The notes beneath the pieces are model-generated. The model saw only the letters and a program-made list of their open reading frames with translations, had not been told where the DNA came from and searched no databases. Below, in pieces: positions 26,677-34,457 of a stretch of 64,000 nucleotides of DNA. Source of the DNA: Prauserella endophytica (GTDB lineage: Bacteria > Actinomycetota > Actinomycetes > Mycobacteriales > Pseudonocardiaceae); contig NZ_SWMS01000017.1 in NCBI RefSeq assembly GCF_005146945.1, positions 90,774 through 154,773 on the forward strand, read 5' to 3'. The position numbers were made by a program, and so were the translations under genes. Numbering within the stretch: the first letter of the stretch is position 1; each line of letters starts with the position of its first letter.

Positions 26677-28460
26677 TGACCGCCACCGACCTCGCCGAGG
26701 CGAGGGCAGTGTCCACACCGGCCGCCGCCGAGGCGCCGCCGAGCGCGGCCCGGCTGCTGCGTCCTTTCGCCGGGAGTTTCGCGGCCGTGGTGGTCCTCCA
26801 GGTGATCGGCGCGGTCGCGGGCCTGGCGCCGTTGCTGGCGGTGGTCGAACTGGGCCGGACCCTGCTCTCGCCGGGGCCGATCGATCACGGCCACGTCTGG
26901 TTCGTCGTGCTCGCGGGTGCGGCGGGCCTGCTCGTCCGCCTGCTCTTCACGGCCGCGTCGGCGGGGATCGGGCACCTCGTGGACGACCAGGTGCAGTTGT
27001 CGTTGCGCCGGGCGCTGGCCGCGAGGCTGGGAAGGGTGCCGCTCGGCTGGCTCTCCCGCCGCCGGACCGGGGAGCTGGCGAAGGTCGTGGGGGACGACGT
27101 GAGCGCGGTGCACCCGTTCGTCGCGCACGCCCCCGGCGAGCTCGTCGCCGCGTTCGTGGTGCCGCTCGTGTCCCTGGTGTACCTGTTCACCGTCGACTGG
27201 CGGCTCACGCTGATCACGCTGATTCCGGTGGTGCTGGCGGTGGCGCTGGTGCCGCTGATGATGACCCCGGCGCGGCGGCGCGAGCAGGAGGAGTTCGACG
27301 CGGCGATGGGCCGGATCGCGAACTCGGTCGTCGAGTTCGTGCAGGGGATCGCGGTGGTCAAGGCCTTCGGTGGCGCCGGGCGTGCCCACCGCCGGTTCCT
27401 CACCGCGGCGGACGACTTCGGCCGCGTCTTCTTCCGGTGGGTGCGTGGTCTGTCCGAGGTCGCCGCCGGGATGCAGCTGGCCCTGTCGCCGCCGTTCGTG
27501 CTGCTGGTGGTGCTGATCGGCGGCACGGTCCTGATCACGACGGGTGGCCTGGCCGCGCCCGATCTGTTGCCCTTCCTGCTGCTCGGTCTGGGCCTGACCG
27601 CTCCGGTGGCGGCACTCGGCCACGGGTTCGACGACCTGCAGGCCGCCCGGCGCGCGGTCGGCCGGATCCGGGACGTGCTGGCGGTGCCGTCGCTACCGGA
27701 GCCCGTGCGCCCTGCCTCGCCGCGGGGGCAGCGGGTGGAGCTGCGGGACGTCCGGTTCGCCTACGAATCCGGACACGAGGTGCTGCGCGGCATCGACCTG
27801 GTGCTGGAGCCGGGCACCGTCACCGCGCTCGCCGGGCCGTCGGGCAGTGGGAAGTCCACTGTGGTCCAGCTGTTGCCCCGGTTCTTCGATCCCACACACG
27901 GTTCGGTCACGCTGGGAGGCGTCGACCTGCGCGAGCTCGGCAGCCGGGAGCTCTACCGGAGGGTTTCCTTCGTCTTCCAGGACACCGTGCTCCTGCGCGC
28001 GTCGGTCGGCGACAACATCGCGCTCTCGGCGCCGAACGCCGGTCTCGACGACGTGGTGCGCGCGGCCCGGCTGGCGAACGTCCACGAGCGGATCCTGGAG
28101 CTGCCGCGGGGGTACCACTCGGTGATCGGGGAGGACGCGGTCCTCTCGGGCGGAGAGGCGCAGCGGATCTCGCTGGCCCGGGCACTGCTCGCAGACGCGG
28201 CTGTCCTCGTGCTGGACGAGGCGACGGCGTTCGCCGACCCGCAGACCGAGCAGGCGGTGCGCCGGACCCTGAAGGCGCTGAAGGGCGAGCGCACGGTTCT
28301 CGTCATCGCCCACCGCCTGGAGACCATCGCCGACGCCGACACCGTCGTGGTGCTGGAGGACGGGACGGTCGCCGAGCGCGGCAGCCCCGCGGAGCTGCTG
28401 GCACGCGGCGGAAAGTTCGCGGCGTTCTGGCAGTCCCACCGACGAGGAGAGTTCCGATGA
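26676..28460 (+). CDS. ABC transporter, exporter fold, half 1 (IrtA/YbtP-like)
   Basis: 594 aa: six-helix membrane domain (about 25-310) fused to an ATPase domain (about 345-580). Seen: Walker A GPSGSGKST, VSFVFQDTVLLRASVGDNI, signature LSGGEAQRISLARAL, Walker B VLVLDEATAFAD and AHRLETIADAD. Arrangement as a pair of consecutive fused half-transporters resembles IrtAB/YbtPQ, exporter-fold proteins that import siderophores, but drug or peptide export cannot be excluded. Walker B has the usual Glu, followed by TAFAD where SALD is usual. Confidence 0.9.
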   Translation: MTATDLAEARAVSTPAAAEAPPSAARLLRPFAGSFAAVVVLQVIGAVAGLAPLLAVVELGRTLLSPGPIDHGHVWFVVLAGAAGLLVRLLFTAASAGIGHLVDDQVQLSLRRALAARLGRVPLGWLSRRRTGELAKVVGDDVSAVHPFVAHAPGELVAAFVVPLVSLVYLFTVDWRLTLITLIPVVLAVALVPLMMTPARRREQEEFDAAMGRIANSVVEFVQGIAVVKAFGGAGRAHRRFLTAADDFGRVFFRWVRGLSEVAAGMQLALSPPFVLLVVLIGGTVLITTGGLAAPDLLPFLLLGLGLTAPVAALGHGFDDLQAARRAVGRIRDVLAVPSLPEPVRPASPRGQRVELRDVRFAYESGHEVLRGIDLVLEPGTVTALAGPSGSGKSTVVQLLPRFFDPTHGSVTLGGVDLRELGSRELYRRVSFVFQDTVLLRASVGDNIALSAPNAGLDDVVRAARLANVHERILELPRGYHSVIGEDAVLSGGEAQRISLARALLADAAVLVLDEATAFADPQTEQAVRRTLKALKGERTVLVIAHRLETIADADTVVVLEDGTVAERGSPAELLARGGKFAAFWQSHRRGEFR

Positions 28461-30163
28461 TCCGCATGTTGCTGCGTGTGCTGGGTCCCGAGTACGCGAA
28501 GCCGGTACGCCGCACGGTGGCACTGATGACGATCACCGCGATCGCCGAGGGCCTTTCCTACGCGCTGCTGGTTCCCGTGCTGCGAGCGCTGTTCGGCGGC
28601 GATCCCGGTGGTGCCTGGCCGTGGCTGGCCGCGTTCGGCGGTGCGGTCGCGGTGTTCGCCGTGCTGCGTTACCTCAGCGACCTGTCCGGGTTCCGGGTAG
28701 GGACCTCGCTGCTGCTGGGGATGTATCACCGGCTCGGCGACCACCTGGCCCGCCTGCCCATCGGCTGGTACAGCGCGGCCCGGGTCGGTGAGGTGTCGGT
28801 GCTGGCCAGCCGGGGCGTGCTGGACGCGATGGGTGTGGCGGCGCACCTGCTGGCGCCGTTCGTCTCCGCCTGCGTGACGCCGTTGACGATCGTCGCCGTG
28901 CTGCTCGCTCTCAACTGGCAGTTGGGGCTGGCAGCACTGGTCGCCGCGCCGATCGTCGCGGCGATCCAGATCTGGACGGGACGCTCGATGGCGGCTCACG
29001 ACGCCGAGCGGCACGAACGCGACCACGAGGCCGCCGGGCGGGTCATCGAGTACCTCCAGGCCCAGCCGGTGCTGCGGGCAGGCGGCCGGACCCACGAACG
29101 GTTCGAGATGCTCGACGACTCGCTGCGCGAGGTGCAGCGCGCGTCCCGTCGCACCCTGCTGTCGGCGCTGCCCGGCACGGTGGGCCTGACGCTCGCGGTG
29201 CAGGCCATGTTCACCGTGGTGCTGGTGCTGGGCACCCACCTCGCGCTCGGCGGGCACATCGGGGTGGCGGAGGTGCTCGCGATCCTGGTGCTGGCCGCTC
29301 GCTGTGCGGATCCGCTGCTGTCGTTGTCGGACATCGGGGGCAAGCTCCGCGGCGCGCGCTCCGAGCTCGCGAGGCTCGACGCGGTGCTGAGGACGGAACC
29401 GCTGCCGGAACCCCGTGACCCGGTCGAACCGGAGGGGCACGCACTGGAGTTCGACGCGGTCACCTTCCGGCACGGCGACCGCGTGGTGCTCGACGGCGTT
29501 TCGCTGTCGGTGCCGGAGGGACGGCGGCTCGCCGTGGTCGGGCCGTCGGGTGCGGGCAAGAGCACGTTGCTGCGGCTGCTCGCGCGGTTCCACGACGTCG
29601 ACGCGGGTGCGGTGCGCGTGGGCGGCGCGGACGTCCGCGAGATCGAGACCGGCGAGCTGATGTCGCGGATCGCCATCGTCTTCCAGGACGTCTACCTCTT
29701 CGACGGCACGATCGAGGAGAATGTGCGGCTCGGTCGGCCGGGCGCGAGCGTCGCCGAGGTGCGCGCGGCGGCGAGCGCGGCGGGACTGGACGACGTGGTG
29801 GAGCGGTTGCCCGGTGGCTGGGCGGCGAACGTCGGGGAGGGTGGCGCGCTGCTGTCCGGCGGTGAGCGCCAGCGGGTCTCGATCGCGCGGGCGTTGCTCA
29901 AGGACGCGCCGATCGTGCTGCTGGACGAGGTGACCTCCGCGCTGGACCCGGTGAACGAGGCGGCGGTGCACGCTGGCATCGAGCGGTTGCTCGCGGGGCG
30001 GACGGTGGTGCTGGTGGCGCACCGGTTGCGGACCGTGCGGAACGCCGATCGGATCGTCTTCCTGGAGGGCGGCCGGGTCGTGGAGGAGGGCGGCCACGAC
30101 GAGCTGCTGCGCCGGGGTGGTCGCTACGCGGAGTTCTGGAGGCTCGCCACGACGCCGGGGTAG
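28457..30163 (+). CDS. ABC transporter, exporter fold, half 2 (IrtB/YbtQ-like)
   Basis: 568 aa, same domain order as its partner. Seen: Walker A GPSGAGKST, IAIVFQDVYLFDGTIEENV, signature LSGGERQRVSIARAL, Walker B IVLLDEVTSALD and AHRLRTVRNAD. ATG overlaps the first half's stop (ATGA), with GAGGAGAG upstream. Expected to heterodimerise with the preceding protein. Both ATPase sites look intact. Convergent with a TetR gene 10 bases away. Confidence 0.9.
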   Translation: MIRMLLRVLGPEYAKPVRRTVALMTITAIAEGLSYALLVPVLRALFGGDPGGAWPWLAAFGGAVAVFAVLRYLSDLSGFRVGTSLLLGMYHRLGDHLARLPIGWYSAARVGEVSVLASRGVLDAMGVAAHLLAPFVSACVTPLTIVAVLLALNWQLGLAALVAAPIVAAIQIWTGRSMAAHDAERHERDHEAAGRVIEYLQAQPVLRAGGRTHERFEMLDDSLREVQRASRRTLLSALPGTVGLTLAVQAMFTVVLVLGTHLALGGHIGVAEVLAILVLAARCADPLLSLSDIGGKLRGARSELARLDAVLRTEPLPEPRDPVEPEGHALEFDAVTFRHGDRVVLDGVSLSVPEGRRLAVVGPSGAGKSTLLRLLARFHDVDAGAVRVGGADVREIETGELMSRIAIVFQDVYLFDGTIEENVRLGRPGASVAEVRAAASAAGLDDVVERLPGGWAANVGEGGALLSGGERQRVSIARALLKDAPIVLLDEVTSALDPVNEAAVHAGIERLLAGRTVVLVAHRLRTVRNADRIVFLEGGRVVEEGGHDELLRRGGRYAEFWRLATTPG

Positions 30164-30172
30164 GCGAGGGGG

Positions 30173-30721
30173 TCACCTCGCGGGGAGGCCGAGGGCCGCG
30201 CAGGCGGCGTCGAGTGCGGCGGTCCGCAGCTCGTCGACGGGCGTGTCGGCGAGCAGCACCAGGCAGTCGCCGAGCCCGCCGAGCGCCACGATCGCCCGTG
30301 CCTGGGCGGCGACGTCGGCGCCAGGGCCCACCAGCAGCGTGGTGAGGCGGCGACGCCAGTCCACGATGCGCTCGACGAGACCGAACTCACTCAGCGTCGG
30401 CAGGTCGCGCAGCATCAGGCCGGTGACGACACGATGGCGGTGGGAGACGTCGAAGTAGCGGCCGAGCAGCTCCCGCGGGTCCACCTCCTCGGCGGCCTCG
30501 TCCTCGGCGAGCAGGGCGTCGAGGTCGTCGGTCAGCGGCTGCAGCAGGCTCGCGACGAGCTCCTCGCGGGACGCGAAGTGGTAGTACAGCGCGGGTTTGG
30601 TTAGGCCGAGCCGGTCGGCGATCTGGCGCAGGCTCGTCTGCCGCACGCCCTGCTCGGCGAACAGCTCGAGCGCCACCTCCTGGATGCGCTGCCTCGTCCG
30701 GCTCGTCCTCGGTCTCGCCAC
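30173..30721 (-). CDS. TetR-family transcriptional regulator
   Basis: 182 aa. N-terminal HTH: RIQEVALELFAEQGVRQTSLRQIADRLGLTKPALYYHFASREELVASLL (residues 11-60). GTG start at 30721. The helical C-terminal half binds an unknown ligand. Divergent from an FAD monooxygenase gene across a 76-bp space that holds a concentric palindrome, so it most likely represses that monooxygenase and itself. Confidence 0.93.
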   Translation of the reverse strand: MARPRTSRTRQRIQEVALELFAEQGVRQTSLRQIADRLGLTKPALYYHFASREELVASLLQPLTDDLDALLAEDEAAEEVDPRELLGRYFDVSHRHRVVTGLMLRDLPTLSEFGLVERIVDWRRRLTTLLVGPGADVAAQARAIVALGGLGDCLVLLADTPVDELRTAALDAACAALGLPAR

Positions 30722-30734
30722 GCGTCACACCCTA

Positions 30735-30787
30735 GTTCATTGACCGACCGGAAGGTAAACGGTTTACTTACCGGAAGGTCAATGAAC
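30735..30787. promoter_or_regulatory. nested palindromic operator of the TetR/monooxygenase divergon
   Basis: Outer inverted repeat GTTCATTGACC (30735-30745) / GGTCAATGAAC (30777-30787), perfect over 11 bp, is centred on base 30761, as is the inner palindrome GTAAACGGTTTAC (30755-30767). A direct repeat ACCGGAAGGT (30747-30756 and 30770-30779) is superimposed. The dyads overlap the space where both promoters must lie. TetR-type repressors bind such symmetric sites. Confidence 0.75.
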
Positions 30788-30797
30788 GGGGGTACCG

Positions 30798-31991
30798 ATG
30801 AACGTGCTGATCTCCGGGGCGAGCGTCGCCGGCCCGGTCGTGGCGTACTGGCTCGCGCGGGCGGGGTTCTCGCCGGTGGTCGTGGAACGGACGCCCCGCC
30901 CGCGGCTCGGTCTTGGCGGTCATGCGGTCGACCTCTTCGCGCCGGCCATGGAGGTGGCCCGACGGATGGGCATCGTGCCCGCGTTGCGCGAGGCCGCGCT
31001 CCCGCCGGCGACGATCCGGCTGGAACGACCGGGCAAGCCTGCCATCGAAACGGACCTGGCCCACCTGTCGGACGCGTTCGCCGAGGCCAACCACGTCGAG
31101 GTCATGCGTGGCGAACTGGCCTCGACGCTGCACGACGTGACGCGGGACGACGTCGAGTACGTCTTCGGCGACTCGATCCGGACGCTCGCCGAGGATGCCG
31201 GGGGAGTGGACGTCACGTTCGACAGCGGGCGCACGCGGCGGTTCGACCTCGTGGTCGGCGCTGACGGCCTCCATTCGAACGTGCGGCGGCTCGCGTTCGG
31301 GCCCGAGCGCGACTTCCTGCACCACCTCGGCGGCCACCTCGCGGTGTTCACACTGCCGGACCGCCTGGGGCTCGCCGGGCGGACGGTGCTGTACAACGCA
31401 GTGGACCGCGTGGTGGCGATGTACGCGGTGCCGCGCACCGGGCAGGCGCGGGCGGTGCTGCTGTTCCGCGCGGGCGAGCTGTCCTACGACCACCGCGACG
31501 TCGCCGAGCAGAAGCGTCTGCTGCGCAAGGAGTTCGCCGGTGCGGGCTGGGAGGTGCCCCGGCTGCTCGATGCCGTGGAGGACGCCGACGACTTCTACCT
31601 GGACGCGATCGCCCAGGTCCGGATGGACACGTGGACGCGCGGCCGCGTGACCCTCGTCGGCGACGCCGGGTACTCGCCGGGGCCCGCGGTCGGCGGTGGC
31701 ACCACGCTGGCGATGGCCGCGGCGTACGTGCTCGCCCGCGCGCTCGCGAACGCGCGCGGCGACCACGCCGCGGCGTTCACCGCGTACGAGCACGGCGTGC
31801 GCGACTACGTGCTCCGCTGCCGCGAGGTCGCACCGCGCGTGCTGCGCAACGGCATCCCGCGCTCACCGGCCCACGTCGCGCTCACAGCGCTCTCGATGCG
31901 GCTGCTGCCACGGCTGCCCCGTGGCATCCGCCGCCGCGCGCTCGCGGGCGGGGCCAGCAGCACACTGTCGTCCTTCACCCTCCCCGGGTGA
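30798..31991 (+). CDS. FAD-dependent monooxygenase (PHBH/TetX-like)
   Basis: 397 aa flavoprotein hydroxylase using NAD(P)H and O2 on an aromatic or polyketide-like compound. Seen: dinucleotide-binding ISGASVAGPVVAYWLARAG (residues 5-23), ribose-binding Glu in VVERTPRP, DG motif VVGADGLHSNVRR, and the second FAD motif VTLVGDAGYSPGPAVGGG near residue 280. ATG preceded by GGGGG. TetR control suggests induction by a xenobiotic or antibiotic; detoxification is plausible. Confidence 0.9.
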   Translation: MNVLISGASVAGPVVAYWLARAGFSPVVVERTPRPRLGLGGHAVDLFAPAMEVARRMGIVPALREAALPPATIRLERPGKPAIETDLAHLSDAFAEANHVEVMRGELASTLHDVTRDDVEYVFGDSIRTLAEDAGGVDVTFDSGRTRRFDLVVGADGLHSNVRRLAFGPERDFLHHLGGHLAVFTLPDRLGLAGRTVLYNAVDRVVAMYAVPRTGQARAVLLFRAGELSYDHRDVAEQKRLLRKEFAGAGWEVPRLLDAVEDADDFYLDAIAQVRMDTWTRGRVTLVGDAGYSPGPAVGGGTTLAMAAAYVLARALANARGDHAAAFTAYEHGVRDYVLRCREVAPRVLRNGIPRSPAHVALTALSMRLLPRLPRGIRRRALAGGASSTLSSFTLPG

Positions 31992-32021
31992 AGATGGACC
32001 CTCTGGGGAAGGGAGAACACG

Positions 32022-32837
32022 ATGAGCTTCTGGATCTGCCGGACGTGCGCGGTGGAGCACGACGAGCGCGTGGAGGTCTGCGCGATCTGCGCCGACGAGC
32101 GACAGTGGGTGCCGGCCGATGGCCAGCAGTGGACCACGCTCGCGGAACTGGCGTCGGCGGGCCGGCGGGTCGACGTCGTGCCGCTGGAGGCGGACCTGTT
32201 CGGTCTCCGCAGCGATCCGGCGGTGGGCATCGGCCAGCTGTCGAAACTGCTGCGCACGCCGGAGGGTAACGTGTTGTGGGACCCGATCGGCTTCCTCGAC
32301 GACGACGCCGTGCGCCGGGTGCGGGCGCTGGGCGACGTCGTGGCGATCGCGGCCAGCCATCCGCACATGTTCGGCGTGCAGGTGGAGTGGAGCAGGGCGC
32401 TGGGCGGCGTGCCGGTGCTCGTCTCCGAACCCGACCTGGAGTGGGTGGCGAGGCGCGACCCGGCGATCAAGCCGTGGTCGGGCACCGTCGAACCGGTTCC
32501 GGGCGTGACCATGACGCAGCCGGGTGGCCATTTCCCGGGCAGCGCGGTGGTGCACTGGGCGGCGGGCGCCGAGGGGCGGGGTGTGCTGCTGAGCAGTGAC
32601 ACCGTCTTCGCCAACCCGGACCGCGTCTCGGTGAGCTTCATGCGCAGCTACCCCAACCGCATCCCGCTGTCGGCCGGGGTTGTCGAGCGGGTCACGGCCC
32701 ACCTCGAACGCTTCGAGTTCGACCGGCTCTACGGCAACTTCGACAACGTGATCGCAGAGGACGCCAAGGCGGTGGTGCGCCGGTCGGCCGACCGCCACAT
32801 CGGCTGGGTCCGCGGCGACTTCGACCACCTGACCTGA
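32022..32837 (+). CDS. Zn-ribbon plus MBL-fold-like hydrolase
   Basis: 271 aa. The N-terminus has a four-cysteine zinc ribbon, ICRTCAV...VCAICADER (residues 6-26). The rest follows an MBL-fold outline: SHPHMFG, GGHFPGSAV, LLSSDTVF and LYGNFDNVI, but the canonical HxHxDH motif is not complete (SHPHM only), so metal binding may be altered or lost. GGGAAGGGAG precedes the ATG 30 bases after the monooxygenase stop, so the two are probably co-transcribed. Substrate unknown. Confidence 0.78.
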   Translation: MSFWICRTCAVEHDERVEVCAICADERQWVPADGQQWTTLAELASAGRRVDVVPLEADLFGLRSDPAVGIGQLSKLLRTPEGNVLWDPIGFLDDDAVRRVRALGDVVAIAASHPHMFGVQVEWSRALGGVPVLVSEPDLEWVARRDPAIKPWSGTVEPVPGVTMTQPGGHFPGSAVVHWAAGAEGRGVLLSSDTVFANPDRVSVSFMRSYPNRIPLSAGVVERVTAHLERFEFDRLYGNFDNVIAEDAKAVVRRSADRHIGWVRGDFDHLT

Positions 32838-32853
32838 CGGGCTCCGGCTGCGG

Positions 32854-33267
32854 CTACTCGATGATCGTTCGCACCGGGGTGCCACGCTCGACGGTGCGGC
32901 TGACCGTGCACAGCTTGTCGTGGGACAGGGCGACCGTGCGCGGCAGCATCGCGCGCGCCGCGTCGCCCTGCTCGCCCTCGGGGAAGCGCACGTGGAACGT
33001 CACCGAGAGGTTCTCCATCCGGTTGCCGGTCTCGCGATCGGACACCTTGTCGCCGCTGACGGCGACGGTGAACTCGGTCGGCTCGGTCCGCCTGCTCGTG
33101 GCGACGTCGGTGTCGATGGCCGTGCAGCCGCCGATCGCGGCGAGCAGCAGCTCCACGGGGCTGAAGTCGTCGCCGCCGATGGGCAGGGTGCCGCCGCGGT
33201 CGTTGTGCGCGACGTAGCGTCCGGCGGAGACGCGCTCGATGCGGACGGACCTCTCGGATGTCGTCAT
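32854..33267 (-). CDS. OsmC family protein
   Basis: 137 aa. OsmC/Ohr-fold protein that reduces organic hydroperoxides with two cysteines. Seen: DFSPVELLLAAIGGCTAIDTD with the first Cys (about 48) and SHDKLCTVSRTVE with the second (about 120). This is the OsmC-like subgroup rather than strict Ohr. Converges with the MBL gene (16 bases between stops). Confidence 0.92.
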   Translation of the reverse strand: MTTSERSVRIERVSAGRYVAHNDRGGTLPIGGDDFSPVELLLAAIGGCTAIDTDVATSRRTEPTEFTVAVSGDKVSDRETGNRMENLSVTFHVRFPEGEQGDAARAMLPRTVALSHDKLCTVSRTVERGTPVRTIIE

Positions 33268-33288
33268 GCCCCGAACCTACCGGCGAGG

Positions 33289-33717
33289 TCAGGCGTCGAG
33301 GCCCACCCAGTGCCGGGTGTCCTTCCGCCGCGCCTGCACCAGTGCCAGCGTCCCGAACAGCAACAGGATCCCGAGTCGCTGGCTGTTCGCCGGGCCCGTG
33401 CTGCTCGCGTACTCCGGCAGCGAGTTCACCACGAGCTCGGCGAGGACGATGACCAGCGCGAGGACGCTGCCGATCGAGCTCACCCTGACGCCCGTGGGTT
33501 TGCGCTGGAGCAGCAGCACGCAGCCGGCGAGGGAGAAACCGGCGCAGGCTCCGTAGAGCGCGGCGAAGAGCACCACCAGCAGCGGGTCCACCACCACCTC
33601 GTCCAGCACGCCGAACACACTCACGAACACCAGCAGACAGACCAGGCCGACCAGCCCGCCGAACACCACGGCCAGCACGGTGGATACCTTGCTGGGCCGG
33701 TACTCCGTTTGTTCCAT
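33289..33717 (-). CDS. small integral membrane protein
   Basis: 142 aa from the ATG at 33717 (GGAG 8 bases upstream). Four predicted membrane helices (VLAVVFGGLVGLVCLLVFV, LLVVLFAALYGACAGFSLAG, SIGSVLALVIVLAELVV, LGILLLFGTLALVQ). Short basic C-terminus. No family recognised; follows a lipoprotein gene by 17 bases on the same strand, so they may be co-expressed. Confidence 0.75.
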   Translation of the reverse strand: MEQTEYRPSKVSTVLAVVFGGLVGLVCLLVFVSVFGVLDEVVVDPLLVVLFAALYGACAGFSLAGCVLLLQRKPTGVRVSSIGSVLALVIVLAELVVNSLPEYASSTGPANSQRLGILLLFGTLALVQARRKDTRHWVGLDA

Positions 33718-33734
33718 GTCCGTTGCTCCGATGG

Positions 33735-34283
33735 TCAGGCACCCACGGCGCCGAGGAAGATCCGCCACTGGCTCTTGGCTATGTCCGCGCCCTCGGCGCA
33801 GATGCTCTGCGCCTCGGCGGCCAGCTGCGGTGGGGGCGAGGGCTTGTCGTTGAGTCCGTAGCAGGGCATCGACCCGGCGAGCTGGCCGACCGTGGAGCGG
33901 ATGGCGCTCGCGGTGGTGAGCACCGCGCCGTAGAGCAGGTGCGCGTGTTCGGGGTTCCCCGCCGTCAGTGTCTGCGCCGTGGCGTCGGCGACGTCGGCCG
34001 CCGCCGACAACGCCGTGCCGCACACCGTGTCGGTCAGCGGCGTCTGGCGGGTGCAGCGGTCCAGGCTCTCGGTGCCGGGATGCGCGGCCAGCGCGGCCTC
34101 GTACGCATCCCGGATGTCGCGCTCGACGGGCAGCTCCTCCGGGGTGGGCGCCGGAGCGGAGGTTGTGGTCGTGGGCGACACGGCCACCGAACTCCGCGGG
34201 GTCGCCGCGTCCTGCCCGCCCCCGCACGCGGCGAGCAGAGTTCCCGTGGCGAGGGCGAGTGCGGCACGAATGGTCCATCCCAT
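33735..34283 (-). CDS. putative lipoprotein
   Basis: 182 aa. Signal peptide MGWTIRAALALATGTLLAAC with a lipobox ending at Cys20, then a Thr/Ser/Pro-rich linker (about 25-50) and a helical domain with several cysteines (DRCTRQ, TVCGTAL, SMPCYG, QSICAEG) that may form disulfides outside the membrane. Function unknown. The ribosome binding site is weak. Confidence 0.78.
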   Translation of the reverse strand: MGWTIRAALALATGTLLAACGGGQDAATPRSSVAVSPTTTTSAPAPTPEELPVERDIRDAYEAALAAHPGTESLDRCTRQTPLTDTVCGTALSAAADVADATAQTLTAGNPEHAHLLYGAVLTTASAIRSTVGQLAGSMPCYGLNDKPSPPPQLAAEAQSICAEGADIAKSQWRIFLGAVGA

Positions 34284-34359
34284 GTCGCCAAAGCTAACCG
34301 CGAGCACCGCTGAGTTGAGCGACCCTGGCCGGTAATTGCCACGATCCGAAGTGGACCCA

Positions 34360-34418
34360 ACCGCAGTGAAGGCCACCTTCACTGCGTTCAACGCAGTGAA
34401 GGTGGCCTTCACTGCGGT
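34360..34418. repeat. 59-bp perfect palindrome of two inverted GCAGTGAAGG elements
   Basis: The element 34363-34385 (arms GCAGTGAAGG / CCTTCACTGC, spacer CCA) is followed after 7 bases by its exact reverse complement at 34393-34415. The whole of 34360-34418 is therefore one perfect palindrome centred on 34389. It lies between the lipoprotein gene and the dehydratase stop. A third related copy is at 37185-37207. Such elements are, from memory, dispersed in Pseudonocardiaceae genomes. Confidence 0.9.
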
Positions 34419-34457
34419 CCGGGCGAGGCGGGGCACGCGGGCTGGGGCAGGCGGGTG

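Noticed and set aside
27437..28456. 908-codon + frame beginning inside the first ABC half
   Set aside because: Its first third is an off-frame reading of the upstream ABC gene; only the portion from 28457 is the second ABC half.
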